Notes: generated from the sequence alone by a model not told the origin. DNA of 13,576 nucleotides from Apopatocola sp963628785 (GCA_963628785.1 CAVGGQ010000054.1:1-13576), one strand, 5' to 3'; shown: positions 1-6,695, numbered from the stretch's first letter. Translations and numbers: made by a program.

Positions 1-42
1 ATGTTGGGTGCAGCATACCTTCCGGGTTCGCTACCCCAACAT
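1..42. repeat. Imperfect inverted repeat / hairpin at window edge
   Basis: The first eight bases (ATGTTGGG) pair perfectly with CCCAACAT at 35-42. The 26-base interior can form two further small hairpins, one of them GGGT/ACCC around 28-37, which competes with the outer stem. It lies 20 bases beyond the end of the broken toxin gene and is followed on the plus strand by an AT-rich stretch with no T-run, so it is a poor terminator. It could be an intergenic repeat, a structured RNA fragment or a mobile-element end. Being at the window edge, its full extent is unknown. Confidence 0.4.
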
Positions 43-62
43 TTATTATAGAGCCGATTTTG

Positions 63-438
63 CTATGTCTGATGCTCGATCGCCCATTCCGGCAGGGCTT
101 GAAAGTCCGCTTCGCCGGCGGCGACTTGGAGAATGATCCGGATAAGCTCCTCTTGCGTATAGCTGAGGCCGACGCGATTGAGCGCGAGAAAAACCGGCAT
201 GGCGTGTGCGCCGATCCTTTTATTGCCGTCGATAAATGCGTGATTCTTGATAAGCCCAAAGCCGAGCCGCGCGGCTTTTGCTGAACGGACGGGTACATAT
301 CTATACCGTCAAAGCTCTGCATCGGCGCGTTTACGGCGGACTCGAGCAGCCCGATATCCCGCACGCCGTCGATGCCGCCGGTTTTCTGTATGAGCCGGCT
401 GTGAGCATGCGGATCTGCTCTACGGAAAGAACGATCAT
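63..438 (-). pseudogene. doc: Doc/Fic-type toxin, broken by two frameshifts
   Basis: Reading the minus strand from ATG 438, the Doc-like start MIVLSVEQIRML breaks near 400-404, where one base is missing (CTC-AC-AGC in place of CTC-CAC-AGC). Reading resumes one frame over with SRLIQKTGG, GVRDIGLLESAV and a long helix region, then breaks again at an AAAA run at 276-279. It finishes in a third frame with KNHAFIDGNKRIG and stops at TAG 65-63. The HxFxxGNKR motif is the Fic/Doc active-site loop, which in Doc phosphorylates EF-Tu. With both bases restored the protein would be about 125 residues, the size of phage P1 Doc. As it stands, translation ends after 35 codons at 333-331. The start overlaps the antitoxin stop (ATGA), the usual phd-doc coupling. 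The breaks are either real decay or base-calling errors; one lies in a homopolymer. Confidence 0.85.
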
Positions 439-677
439 TTGGCAAGTTCCTCATAAGCGAGGCGGTTTTGGTTGATCAGGCGTTTGGATATGGTGAGAAC
501 ATCATCATCGGCGGCGAGCTGCTGCGCTTCGGCGGCACTGAACTCGATGAGAAGATAGCGCGGCGTGTTGTTTTTCAAAATCACGACAGAGCCATTTTCG
601 TCCGCCATACGCGCCACACGAGAGAAGTTCTGATTGGCCTCTGTAATGGATACGAGGCTGTCGGTGTTGATCATCAT
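435..677 (-). CDS. phd: Phd/YefM-family antitoxin
   Basis: This 80-residue protein shows the Phd/YefM N-terminal dimerisation and DNA-binding pattern: S-I-T-E-A-N-x-N-F-S-R-V at about 10-21, then a glycine turn and a VVILKNNTPRYLLI strand pair. The charged C-terminal tail is the part that in this family wraps and neutralises the toxin. By family knowledge it represses its own operon, more tightly when toxin is bound. An AAAGGAAG ribosome site lies upstream; two adjacent ATGs (677 and 674) are possible starts and the first is used here. The gene is intact although its toxin partner is not, so the antitoxin may now be an orphan repressor. It overlaps the toxin start by four bases. Confidence 0.88.
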   Translation of the reverse strand: MMINTDSLVSITEANQNFSRVARMADENGSVVILKNNTPRYLLIEFSAAEAQQLAADDDVLTISKRLINQNRLAYEELAK

Positions 678-703
678 GGTATATTTCTTCCTTTTTCCAT
701 GAA

Positions 704-732
704 ATTATAACATAATAATAGGATATATTCAA
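704..732 (-). promoter_or_regulatory. Promoter of the phd-doc pair
   Basis: On the minus strand, -35 TTGAAT (732-727) and a perfect -10 TATAAT (709-704) are separated by exactly 17 bases. They sit just upstream of the antitoxin ribosome site. This is a near-consensus housekeeping sigma promoter. Confidence 0.75.
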
Positions 733-738
733 CCTATT
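717..738. promoter_or_regulatory. Candidate Phd operator (inverted repeat)
   Basis: AATAGG (717-722) is mirrored by CCTATT (733-738) with ten bases between, spanning the -35 box and spacer of the antitoxin promoter. Phd-family antitoxins autoregulate by binding palindromes in this position, so it is a likely operator. That assignment is inference. Confidence 0.5.
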
Positions 739-749
739 TCGAAATCTGT

Positions 750-778
750 TTTACAATTTCCCCGACTCGTGGTATTGT
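750..778 (+). promoter_or_regulatory. Probable promoter of the two-component operon
   Basis: -35 TTTACA (750-755) and -10 TATTGT (773-778) are 17 bases apart. Transcription would begin near 785, giving a leader of about 30 bases to the GTG start at 816. The -10 is imperfect. The -35 lies inside the nonamer TTTTACAAT, which recurs in two other intergenic regions. Confidence 0.5.
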
Positions 779-815
779 ATATGGGATGATTTATGATGCA
801 AAGGGGGCGCGGCGG

Positions 816-1511
816 GTGATTTTTCTTTTGGAGGATGATGAGAGTATCCGGAAGCTGGTTACCTATACGCTCGAGCAGGCGGGATATGCGGCGGAGGGGT
901 TTGCCGTGCCGTCGGCATTCTGGGCTGCGATGCAGAAGGAAGTGCCGGAGCTCATTCTCCTCGATATTATGCTGCCGGAGGAGGACGGCCTCTCGGTGCT
1001 GCGCAAGCTGCGCGCATCGGTGCACTGGCGCGATGTGCCGGTGATGATGATGACGGCGAAAAACGCCGAGTATGACCGCGTGGTCGGCCTCGATGCCGGC
1101 GCGGATGACTATATTTCCAAGCCGTTCGGTCTGATGGAACTGCTCGCCCGCGTGCGCGCGGTGCTTCGTCGGACGGGCTCGGCTGTGCCGGGGGACTACC
1201 GGTTCGGTGAGCTGTATGTCTGCCCGGACAAGCACATTGTGCGCGAGGCAGGGCGTGATGTGATGCTCACGAATAAGGAGTTTTCGCTCCTGTGCCTCCT
1301 GATGCGCAGCCCAGGAACGGCGTTTACGCGCGATGCGATCATGGACAGCGTGTGGGGCAGCGGCTTTGACGGCGAGAACCGCACGGTGGATGTGCACGTG
1401 CGCACGCTTCGCGCAAAGCTCGGCGACGCCGGACGGTTTATTGAGACCGTGCGAGGCGTCGGCTACCGGTTCGCACCGGAAAATACGGCGGGACGGGGAG
1501 AGGAAGCATGA
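816..1511 (+). CDS. OmpR/PhoB-family response regulator
   Basis: A 231-residue DNA-binding response regulator. The receiver domain (about 1-118) has the acidic pocket E6-D7-D8, phospho-acceptor D50 in LILLDIMLPEEDG, T80 and K102 in ADDYISKPF. The C-terminal winged helix (about 130-228) carries the family's LTNKEFSLL, NRTVDVHVRTLRAKLG and VRGVGYRF blocks. I place the start at GTG 816 because AAAGGGGG (800-807) sits eight bases before it and the protein then opens MIFLLEDDES as relatives do. The in-frame ATG at 786 has no ribosome site and nearly coincides with the predicted transcription start. The stop overlaps the kinase ATG (ATGA), so the two are co-translated. It is PhoB-like in sequence, but no phosphate-transport genes are nearby and its regulon is unknown. 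Confidence 0.93.
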   Translation: MIFLLEDDESIRKLVTYTLEQAGYAAEGFAVPSAFWAAMQKEVPELILLDIMLPEEDGLSVLRKLRASVHWRDVPVMMMTAKNAEYDRVVGLDAGADDYISKPFGLMELLARVRAVLRRTGSAVPGDYRFGELYVCPDKHIVREAGRDVMLTNKEFSLLCLLMRSPGTAFTRDAIMDSVWGSGFDGENRTVDVHVRTLRAKLGDAGRFIETVRGVGYRFAPENTAGRGEEA

Positions 1512-2839
1512 AAGCCAAACTTTTTCTTCGCTCGTTCCTCCTGCTGTTTGCCGGCATCCTGATTGGCGCATTCATAACGCTGCTTCTTCTGCGCAATCCG
1601 CCGGAGGGCGTGCCGTTTTACGAGTGGGCCATGCCGCGCATATTGTGGATGCTGCCGGTCTCTCTTTGCCTCGCAGGTCCCTGCGCATGGCTTCTCACGC
1701 GCAGCATCACCGATCCGCTTCGCACGGTCGATCCCGAAAACCCCGGCACGGAAGCGCCCTATGAGGAGCTCGTGCCGATGCTCGCCCGCATCCGCCGTCA
1801 GGACCGCATCATTCTCCGTCAGGCGGAAGAGCTCGGGCAGACGCAGCGCGATTTTGCCGTCATCACGGAGAACATGGGCGAGAGCTTTCTCCTGCTCGAT
1901 AAGCGGTTGAATGTCCTCTCGCGCAATGTGTCGGCGAGCTATCTGCTCCCGCCGCCCCCGGAGGGCGGGGCGGACAACCTGAATCGCAGTGACTGCCCCG
2001 AGCAGATCCTCCGCGCCGCGGAGCGCGCCCTTGCCGGCCGCCGCTCGGAGCTCACGGTGCAGATGCACGAGCGCTACTACTATGTGATCGCCACGCCCGT
2101 TTTTTCCGACAGCCAGATCACCGGTGCGGTGGTCATTGCGCTCGACACCACCGAGCGGGAACAGCGCGAGGCGCTGCGGCGCGAGTTTTCCGCGAATGTA
2201 TCGCACGAGCTCAAAACGCCGCTTACCTCCATCTCCGGCTTCGCGGAGCTTTTGAAAAACGGTATGGTCCCGCCGGAGCGCGTGCCGGAATTTTCCTCGG
2301 ACATCTATAAAGAAGCGCAGCGGCTTATGGCGCTCGTGGACGACATCATCCAGCTCTCGCGGCTCGAAGAGAACACGGACGCACCGGAAAAAGCGCCGGT
2401 CGATCTCTATGTCCTCGCGGAAAACTCGTTCGATACGCTCCACTCGGCTGCCGAGCAGAGCTCTGTTGCGATGACGCTGCGCGGCGGGAGCACCGTGATA
2501 TCGGGCGTGCGCGCGGCACTGCAGGAGCTTGTGTACAATCTATGCGACAACGCCGTGAAGTACAACCGCCCCGGCGGGAATGTGACCGTAACGGTCGAGA
2601 CCGTCGGACGCGAGGCGGTACTGTGCGTGGAGGACACCGGCATCGGCATCCCCTATGAGCACCAGAGCCGCGTATTCGAGCGCTTCTACCGCGTGGACAA
2701 GAGCCACTCCCGCCAGCTCGGCGGCACCGGCCTCGGCCTCTCCATCGTAAAGCACGCTGCCGCCATGCACAAAGCCCGTCTCGAACTTTGGAGCGAGCCC
2801 GATGTAGGCACTAGGGTCACCGTACATTTCGATCTATAA
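1508..2839 (+). CDS. PhoR-like sensor histidine kinase
   Basis: A 443-residue membrane histidine kinase. Two hydrophobic segments (about 5-28 and 42-63) are separated by an outside loop of only a dozen or so residues. A short linker with a coiled-coil-like stretch follows (about 85-115), then a PAS-like region (about 115-212). The dimerisation helix carries phospho-accepting H233 in VSHELKTPLTSISGF. The ATPase domain has the N box around N344-N348, the G1 motif DTGIG (376-380), an F box (RVFERFYR) and the G2 motif GGTGLGLSIV (from 405). All catalytic residues are present. Its start overlaps the regulator stop and GAGAGGAAG supplies the ribosome site. With almost no extracytoplasmic domain, the signal is probably sensed in the membrane, through the PAS domain or through a partner protein. 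Confidence 0.93.
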   Translation: MKAKLFLRSFLLLFAGILIGAFITLLLLRNPPEGVPFYEWAMPRILWMLPVSLCLAGPCAWLLTRSITDPLRTVDPENPGTEAPYEELVPMLARIRRQDRIILRQAEELGQTQRDFAVITENMGESFLLLDKRLNVLSRNVSASYLLPPPPEGGADNLNRSDCPEQILRAAERALAGRRSELTVQMHERYYYVIATPVFSDSQITGAVVIALDTTEREQREALRREFSANVSHELKTPLTSISGFAELLKNGMVPPERVPEFSSDIYKEAQRLMALVDDIIQLSRLEENTDAPEKAPVDLYVLAENSFDTLHSAAEQSSVAMTLRGGSTVISGVRAALQELVYNLCDNAVKYNRPGGNVTVTVETVGREAVLCVEDTGIGIPYEHQSRVFERFYRVDKSHSRQLGGTGLGLSIVKHAAAMHKARLELWSEPDVGTRVTVHFDL

Positions 2840-2863
2840 TTCAAACGAGCCCCTTTACAGACA

Positions 2864-2901
2864 AAGCGCCGTACCCGATATATCACATGGGTACGGTGCT
2901 T
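2864..2901. terminator. Bidirectional hairpin terminator between converging operons
   Basis: A 13-pair stem (2864-2876 with 2889-2901, one G-T pair) closes a 12-base loop. It lies in the 68-base gap between the kinase stop and the converging MORN gene stop. T-runs on both sides are weak (TTATCTTCTT on plus, CTTTGTCT on minus), so efficiency is uncertain, but the position between converging genes supports the call. Confidence 0.7.
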
Positions 2902-2907
2902 ATCTTC

Positions 2908-4197
2908 TTACATGCCGGTGTAGATATCACCGGCTATCAGGACAAGACACTGATATTCCTCGCCGAGAGTGTTGGCGTATGTGCTCACGGCGAGAGGAAG
3001 CGCATAGATGTGGAAGCAGTTGCCCTCGGTGAGGCGGTCGACGCTTCCCGGGACGAGCACCAGGCACGGATACTCGAAGCTGCTGTCGAGCGCCATGATG
3101 AGCGTCATTTCCCGCCCGCCGGAAACGAGCACGCCGATGTGCGCGGTGATGACGCGCATGGCGTAGATCTCCATCCAGTACGGATCCTCCCGATAGTCCT
3201 CGGAGGAGAAGCAATCGGCGATCGACGCGCCGCCGACGGCGAGCGCATCGTAGGGTGATTCAAAGAAGCTCTGATGATCGGTGCGATCCCAAAGGTCGGA
3301 GCACTCCGCAAGGTACGAGCGCTGTGTGTCCGTGAGCGTGAAGCACGGCTCACATGTGCCGAGCGCGGCGAGCATCTCGACATCGGTGGGCGTATAGCAT
3401 CCTGCGGTGAATGTACCCTCACGCACATAGCGCAGTTCGCTCTCATACCGGAGCGTGCCCTGCGCGTCTGTAAGTCCCGCTGACCACGAACCGGTGTAGG
3501 TGAAGGCAATGTCCTCGCTGTCGGCGCCGGAGAAGGTGCCCTCGCCGTCGGGAACGCCGTCTTTGCCTTCGCCGTCATATGCTCCGGCCAGTTCCGTGCC
3601 CTCCACGGTCGTGACGCAGCGGTCATCCGTGAGCATGCCCTCGCCGGAAGGCTCACCGGCGCTCCAGCCGCCTTTCCACGAAAAACGGAGCTTCGCGCCG
3701 TTTTCGCCTTCAAAGCTTCCTTCACCCTCCGGAACGCCCGCATCGAGCGCACCGGTGTAGGTGCCGGAATAGCGGCTGCCGCCGTGCGTGTAATTCCAAG
3801 GAAGCGCCTCCGCCTCGCCGCGCACGGCGGTACCGGCGGAGAATTCGCCGGAGAACACCGCACCGGAGGAAAAAGCGAACACGCCCTCGCCGTCCGGCAT
3901 GCCGGAGACGAACGTCCCGGTGTATGTGCCCTCGGCCACAACGCCGCCGACGGCGGCGCTGCACGGCAGGTTTTCCGCCGTGCCGTCCCGAAGAGACGAT
4001 TCGCCGAGCGTACCCTCAAAGCTCCATCCGTCGCCGGTCACGGTGCCGGTACGGACGCCGTCGGTGACCGTACCGGTGAACACGACGCTCGCCTCGGGGG
4101 AGGAGAGGGAGAGCTCCTCGTTTTCCTTATGCCGCGTGCACCCCGCGAGGGACAGCAGCGCGAGAAGGCACACGGAGAGAAGAAGTTTCTTTTTCAT
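2908..4197 (-). CDS. MORN-repeat lipoprotein
   Basis: A 429-residue exported lipoprotein. MKKK, a hydrophobic core and the lipobox LAGC place the lipidated cysteine at residue 20. Residues about 40-265 are Gly/Tyr/Trp-rich with repeating blocks of the form G-x-Y-x-G-x-x-x-x-G-x-P-x-G-x-G; clear units fall near 90-105, 143-161, 173-187, 206-221 and 233-247. These are MORN-type beta-hairpin repeats, used elsewhere for protein or membrane contacts. Residues about 275-429 form a cysteine-containing domain I do not recognise, with hydrophobic strands (VITAHIGVLVSGG, YPCLVLVPG). The start has a strong AGGAGGG site six bases upstream. The gene follows the transglutaminase-like gene after 14 bases, so both proteins probably act together at the cell surface. 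No enzyme motif is visible. Confidence 0.8.
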   Translation of the reverse strand: MKKKLLLSVCLLALLSLAGCTRHKENEELSLSSPEASVVFTGTVTDGVRTGTVTGDGWSFEGTLGESSLRDGTAENLPCSAAVGGVVAEGTYTGTFVSGMPDGEGVFAFSSGAVFSGEFSAGTAVRGEAEALPWNYTHGGSRYSGTYTGALDAGVPEGEGSFEGENGAKLRFSWKGGWSAGEPSGEGMLTDDRCVTTVEGTELAGAYDGEGKDGVPDGEGTFSGADSEDIAFTYTGSWSAGLTDAQGTLRYESELRYVREGTFTAGCYTPTDVEMLAALGTCEPCFTLTDTQRSYLAECSDLWDRTDHQSFFESPYDALAVGGASIADCFSSEDYREDPYWMEIYAMRVITAHIGVLVSGGREMTLIMALDSSFEYPCLVLVPGSVDRLTEGNCFHIYALPLAVSTYANTLGEEYQCLVLIAGDIYTGM

Positions 4198-4211
4198 ATC
4201 CCGCCCTCCTC

Positions 4212-5435
4212 TCAGTTCGGCTGCAGCGCGCTCGCCATCGTCATCGGGAGCGTGTTGTCCACAGCCGGAAACTCTCGATAGTCGTGCGCTTTACGGAAGG
4301 AGTCGCTCATTTCGTAAAATGTCTGATTTGTGCCGGGATTGTCGCGGTGCACCGCCATCTCGAGCTCCACATCGTAGGTGTACCGCTTGCCGTCGCGCAG
4401 GATCTCCACCCAGCCGTGCGGGGCCTCATCCGCGCCGTATGTGCCGCTGACGATCTTTGCATCGTACCCGAGCGCCCGAGCCGCCGCCCAGAAGGCCGAG
4501 GCGTAATTATAGCAGTTTCCGCGCCCGGTGGAGTACATCGTGAGTGCCTCGCTCGCCGCCCAGCCGACATCGCCGTTTTTATAATAGTGACGGCGGAGAT
4601 AGGTGAAGCTGTCGCGCACATAGAGATACACGGCGCGGAGCATCTCCTCGCGTGTCATGCTCTCATCGGTTGCCTCGCGGATCGCGGCAAGAACATAGCC
4701 GTCAAGCTCTGCGTCCCCGGAGGTATACCGCCCGCAGGCGTCGAAGTACAGCGTGCTGCGGTAGGCGTTCTTCACGAAATAGCCGTCTTCGCCGACATAG
4801 TAAAGCTGCCGGCCGATGAACAGCATCCCTTCGGCGGGACGGCCGTCCTCGCCGTCCCACGCAGCCGCGCCCGAGGCCGCCGTATAGATGTCGCCGCTGC
4901 CCCATTCGCCGGGGACCACATCGGGATAGAAATCGGCCTCGCCCTCGGCGGCATCAAGCCCGAAAAGACGATCGAAGAACACCGCCGCTTCGGCACGCGT
5001 GATGCTCTCGCTGCCGTGCAGCGAAACGGCGCTCATCGCCTCGGAAATCGCCTCCTCGGAAAATGTGCCGGAGAGGAGCGCGGCAAGCGTCTCCTCCGTG
5101 AGCGGCTCGTCCGCATTTTCCGCTGGCACGGTCTGCCCGCCCGCGCGGAGGACGGCATCGGCTGCCTCGCCGGCCGTGAGCGTGTCCGCCGGACGGAAAA
5201 GCCCGGCTTCACACACCATGTACCCGGCTTTATATGCGATCTCGGGCTCGGCTTCTTCGGAGAACTCTTCCGCCGCTGCCGTCGGAGCGGGACTTGCCGC
5301 CGCATCCGCCGCACGGTTTCGCGATACGGAAAACGCGATCGTGAGCACCGCCGCCAGCAGGACTATGCCCTCGCCGATGAACAGATATTTGAGCCGGCCC
5401 TTCGCCGACTTTTTCGTTTCATCCGAATGTTCCAT
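4212..5435 (-). CDS. Membrane-anchored transglutaminase-like protein with SLH/wall-repeat-like regions
   Basis: A 407-residue protein with an N-terminal membrane anchor (about 18-37) after a short charged cytoplasmic tail, then an Ala/Glu-rich linker. Residues about 80-190 resemble S-layer-homology segments: FRPADTLTAGEAADAVLRA, then SITRAEAAVFFDRLF followed by FYPDV. Residues about 207-240 (LYYVGEDGYFVKNAY, YFDACGRYTSGD) look like aromatic cell-wall-binding repeats. The C-terminal part is a transglutaminase-like cysteine fold with a plausible triad: C308 in GRGNCYNYA, H340 in PHGWVE and D355 in YTYDVEL. Bacterial relatives act as proteases, peptidoglycan-linked amidases or cross-linkers; the substrate here is unknown. 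AAGAGG lies six bases before the ATG. It is first in an operon with the MORN lipoprotein. The fold call is firm, the wall-binding reading less so. Confidence 0.82.
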   Translation of the reverse strand: MEHSDETKKSAKGRLKYLFIGEGIVLLAAVLTIAFSVSRNRAADAAASPAPTAAAEEFSEEAEPEIAYKAGYMVCEAGLFRPADTLTAGEAADAVLRAGGQTVPAENADEPLTEETLAALLSGTFSEEAISEAMSAVSLHGSESITRAEAAVFFDRLFGLDAAEGEADFYPDVVPGEWGSGDIYTAASGAAAWDGEDGRPAEGMLFIGRQLYYVGEDGYFVKNAYRSTLYFDACGRYTSGDAELDGYVLAAIREATDESMTREEMLRAVYLYVRDSFTYLRRHYYKNGDVGWAASEALTMYSTGRGNCYNYASAFWAAARALGYDAKIVSGTYGADEAPHGWVEILRDGKRYTYDVELEMAVHRDNPGTNQTFYEMSDSFRKAHDYREFPAVDNTLPMTMASALQPN

Positions 5436-5465
5436 GGAACGCCTCTTTGCATGAATATGCTGTGT

Positions 5466-5501
5466 AAAAAAGGCGGCGCGCCGCGAATGCGATGCGCCGC
5501 C
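5466..5501 (-). terminator. Intrinsic terminator after asnA
   Basis: On the minus strand, GGCGGCGC (5501-5494) pairs with GCGCCGCC (5479-5472) around a 14-base loop. Six T residues (5471-5466) follow directly, the classical Rho-independent pattern. It begins 43 bases after the asnA stop. It also lies inside the leader of the next minus-strand gene, immediately after a candidate promoter, so it could act there too. Confidence 0.85.
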
Positions 5502-5507
5502 GGGTTC

Positions 5508-5536
5508 AGTATATAATACCGAAAGAAATTTTACAA
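5508..5536 (-). promoter_or_regulatory. Candidate promoter of the transglutaminase/MORN operon
   Basis: On the minus strand, -35 TTGTAA (5536-5531) and -10 TATACT (5513-5508) are 17 bases apart, in the only AT-rich stretch between asnA and the operon. The predicted start is near 5501, exactly where the GC-rich terminator stem begins. An opposing TATAAT (5512-5517) exists on the plus strand without a good -35. Confidence 0.5.
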
Positions 5537-5544
5537 TAGCCGCA

Positions 5545-6558
5545 TCACAGAAGATGGACGCCGCGCGCCTTGCAAAGGTTCACGGTCTCCTCATCCCAGA
5601 TGCCGGACTGCACCTCACCGATGTGTGCGCAGCCGATGAGCAGCATGCAAAGACGCGACTGGCCGATGCCGCCACCCATGGTGTAGGGCATCTCGCCGTT
5701 GAGAAGCGCCTTGTGGAAGGGGAGAGAGCGCCGGTCATCGCAGCCGGCCAGATGCAGCTGACGATCCATACTCTCCGGGCTTACGCGTATGCCCATGGAC
5801 GACACTTCAAACGCGCGGTCAAGCACCGTGTTGCGGAAGAGAATGTCGCCGTTCAGATCCCAGTCGTCGTAGTCGGGCGCGCGGCCATCGTGTTTCCGGC
5901 CGGAGCGGAGCGTTTTGCCGATCTGCATGATGAAGCAGGTCGGGTGAAGCTTCGTATACTCGTTCTCGCGCTGCGAGGGCGTGAGTTCGGGGTACATATC
6001 CTCAAGCTCCTGACTCGTGACGAAGGAAACATCGCGGCTCAGGTGTGCGCGGAGCTGCGGGAACTCCCACTCAAGTTCGTCGCCGGTCATGCATATGGCT
6101 GTGACGATGCGCCGCACAGCGTCCTTGAGATAGTCAAGATTGCGGTCTTCCACACGGATGACCTTTTCCCAGTCCCACTGGTCCACATAGACCGAGTGAA
6201 TGTTGTCGAGCACCGCCTCGTCACGGCGAATGGCGTTCATGTCGGTGTAGAGACCCTTGCCTTCGTAGAAGTTGTACTCGCGCAGTGCCCAGCGCTTCCA
6301 CTTGGCGAGAGACTGTACGACCTGGCACTCGGCGTCGCCGACGGCCGGCACATCAAAGGAGACCGGACGCTCGATGCCGTTAAGGTCATCGTTGAGGCCG
6401 GTGTCGGTGCGCACGAACAGCGGCGCGGACACACGCTTGAGATTCAGCGCCGAGCCCAAATTCTTCTGAAAGCTCCTCTTGATGAATTCAATGGCTCTCT
6501 GCGTCTCGTAGACGCTCAGCCGGGGCGTATACCCCTCGGGAATAATGCAGCCGCTCAT
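5545..6558 (-). CDS. asnA: Aspartate-ammonia ligase (asparagine synthetase A)
   Basis: Cytosolic enzyme making asparagine from aspartate, ammonia and ATP. At 337 residues it has the family's usual length of about 330-340 and is colinear with AsnA throughout. Recognisable blocks are the start Y-x-P-x-L-S-V-Y-E-T-Q-x-A-I, VSAPLFV, GLNDDLNGIERPV, SLAKWKRWAL, YTDMNAIRRDE, HSVYVDQWDWE and the C-terminal MPYTMGGGIGQSRLCMLL-like ATP-site segment. The fold is related to class II aminoacyl-tRNA synthetases. AAGGAGGG (6573-6566) lies seven bases before the ATG. It has its own terminator downstream and probably its own promoter, following the WYL gene on the same strand after 137 bases. No T-box motif is visible in the leader, although the leader can fold. 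Confidence 0.96.
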   Translation of the reverse strand: MSGCIIPEGYTPRLSVYETQRAIEFIKRSFQKNLGSALNLKRVSAPLFVRTDTGLNDDLNGIERPVSFDVPAVGDAECQVVQSLAKWKRWALREYNFYEGKGLYTDMNAIRRDEAVLDNIHSVYVDQWDWEKVIRVEDRNLDYLKDAVRRIVTAICMTGDELEWEFPQLRAHLSRDVSFVTSQELEDMYPELTPSQRENEYTKLHPTCFIMQIGKTLRSGRKHDGRAPDYDDWDLNGDILFRNTVLDRAFEVSSMGIRVSPESMDRQLHLAGCDDRRSLPFHKALLNGEMPYTMGGGIGQSRLCMLLIGCAHIGEVQSGIWDEETVNLCKARGVHLL

Positions 6559-6580
6559 GTTTTCACCCTCCTTGTTTTTG

Positions 6581-6615
6581 GGACGACCCCAATGCCGAAT
6601 CGTTCGGGGCTGTCC
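6581..6615 (-). other. Foldable leader segment of asnA
   Basis: GGAC/GTCC and CCCC/GGGG (6581-6590 with 6606-6615, with a two-base mismatch) can form an outer stem. An inner CCGAA-TCG-TTCGG hairpin (6595-6607) uses part of the same G-run, so the two folds compete. It sits just before the ribosome site of asnA. It matches no riboswitch class I recognise and may be incidental. Confidence 0.3.
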
Positions 6616-6635
6616 TGTGTAGTTTTTTATTTGGA

Positions 6636-6663
6636 ATGATACTGCAAACGAAATTTACGGCAA
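6636..6663 (-). promoter_or_regulatory. Weak candidate promoter of asnA
   Basis: On the minus strand, TTGCCG (6663-6658) and TATCAT (6641-6636) are 16 bases apart. The -35 overlaps the distal arm of the WYL-gene hairpin. This is the best match in the gap, but only moderate. Confidence 0.35.
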
Positions 6664-6695
6664 TACCGCCGCAGACGACATTGCGCGGTGTTGCC
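6659..6695 (-). terminator. Hairpin after the WYL regulator gene
   Basis: Directly after the stop codon (6698-6696), an 11-base arm (6695-6685) pairs with 6669-6659 with a single C-A mismatch around a 15-base loop. Only a broken T-run (GTAAATTTCGTTT) follows, so it is either a weak terminator or an mRNA 3' stabiliser. Confidence 0.5.

Noticed and set aside
2..41. Integron attC-like site in the left-edge repeat (GTTGGGT...CCCCAAC)
   Set aside because: The core boxes are in the opposite order to attC (GTT outside-left, AAC outside-right), one box position mismatches, and no cassette or integrase is present.
60..475. Small plus-strand open frames at the left edge
   Set aside because: They are antisense shadows of the broken Doc gene; only the minus strand shows family motifs.
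786..815. Upstream ATG 786 as start of the response regulator
   Set aside because: It has no ribosome site and adds ten residues not typical of the family; GTG 816 has AAAGGGGG at ideal distance.
5554..6639. Long plus-strand open frame opposite asnA
   Set aside because: It is the antisense shadow of a clear AsnA, with no family features; the same holds for long frames opposite the MORN, transglutaminase, WYL and cobT genes.
6559..6695. T-box riboswitch before asnA
   Set aside because: The conserved T-box antiterminator sequence is not found; the ACCGCG-like stretch belongs to the hairpin after the WYL gene.
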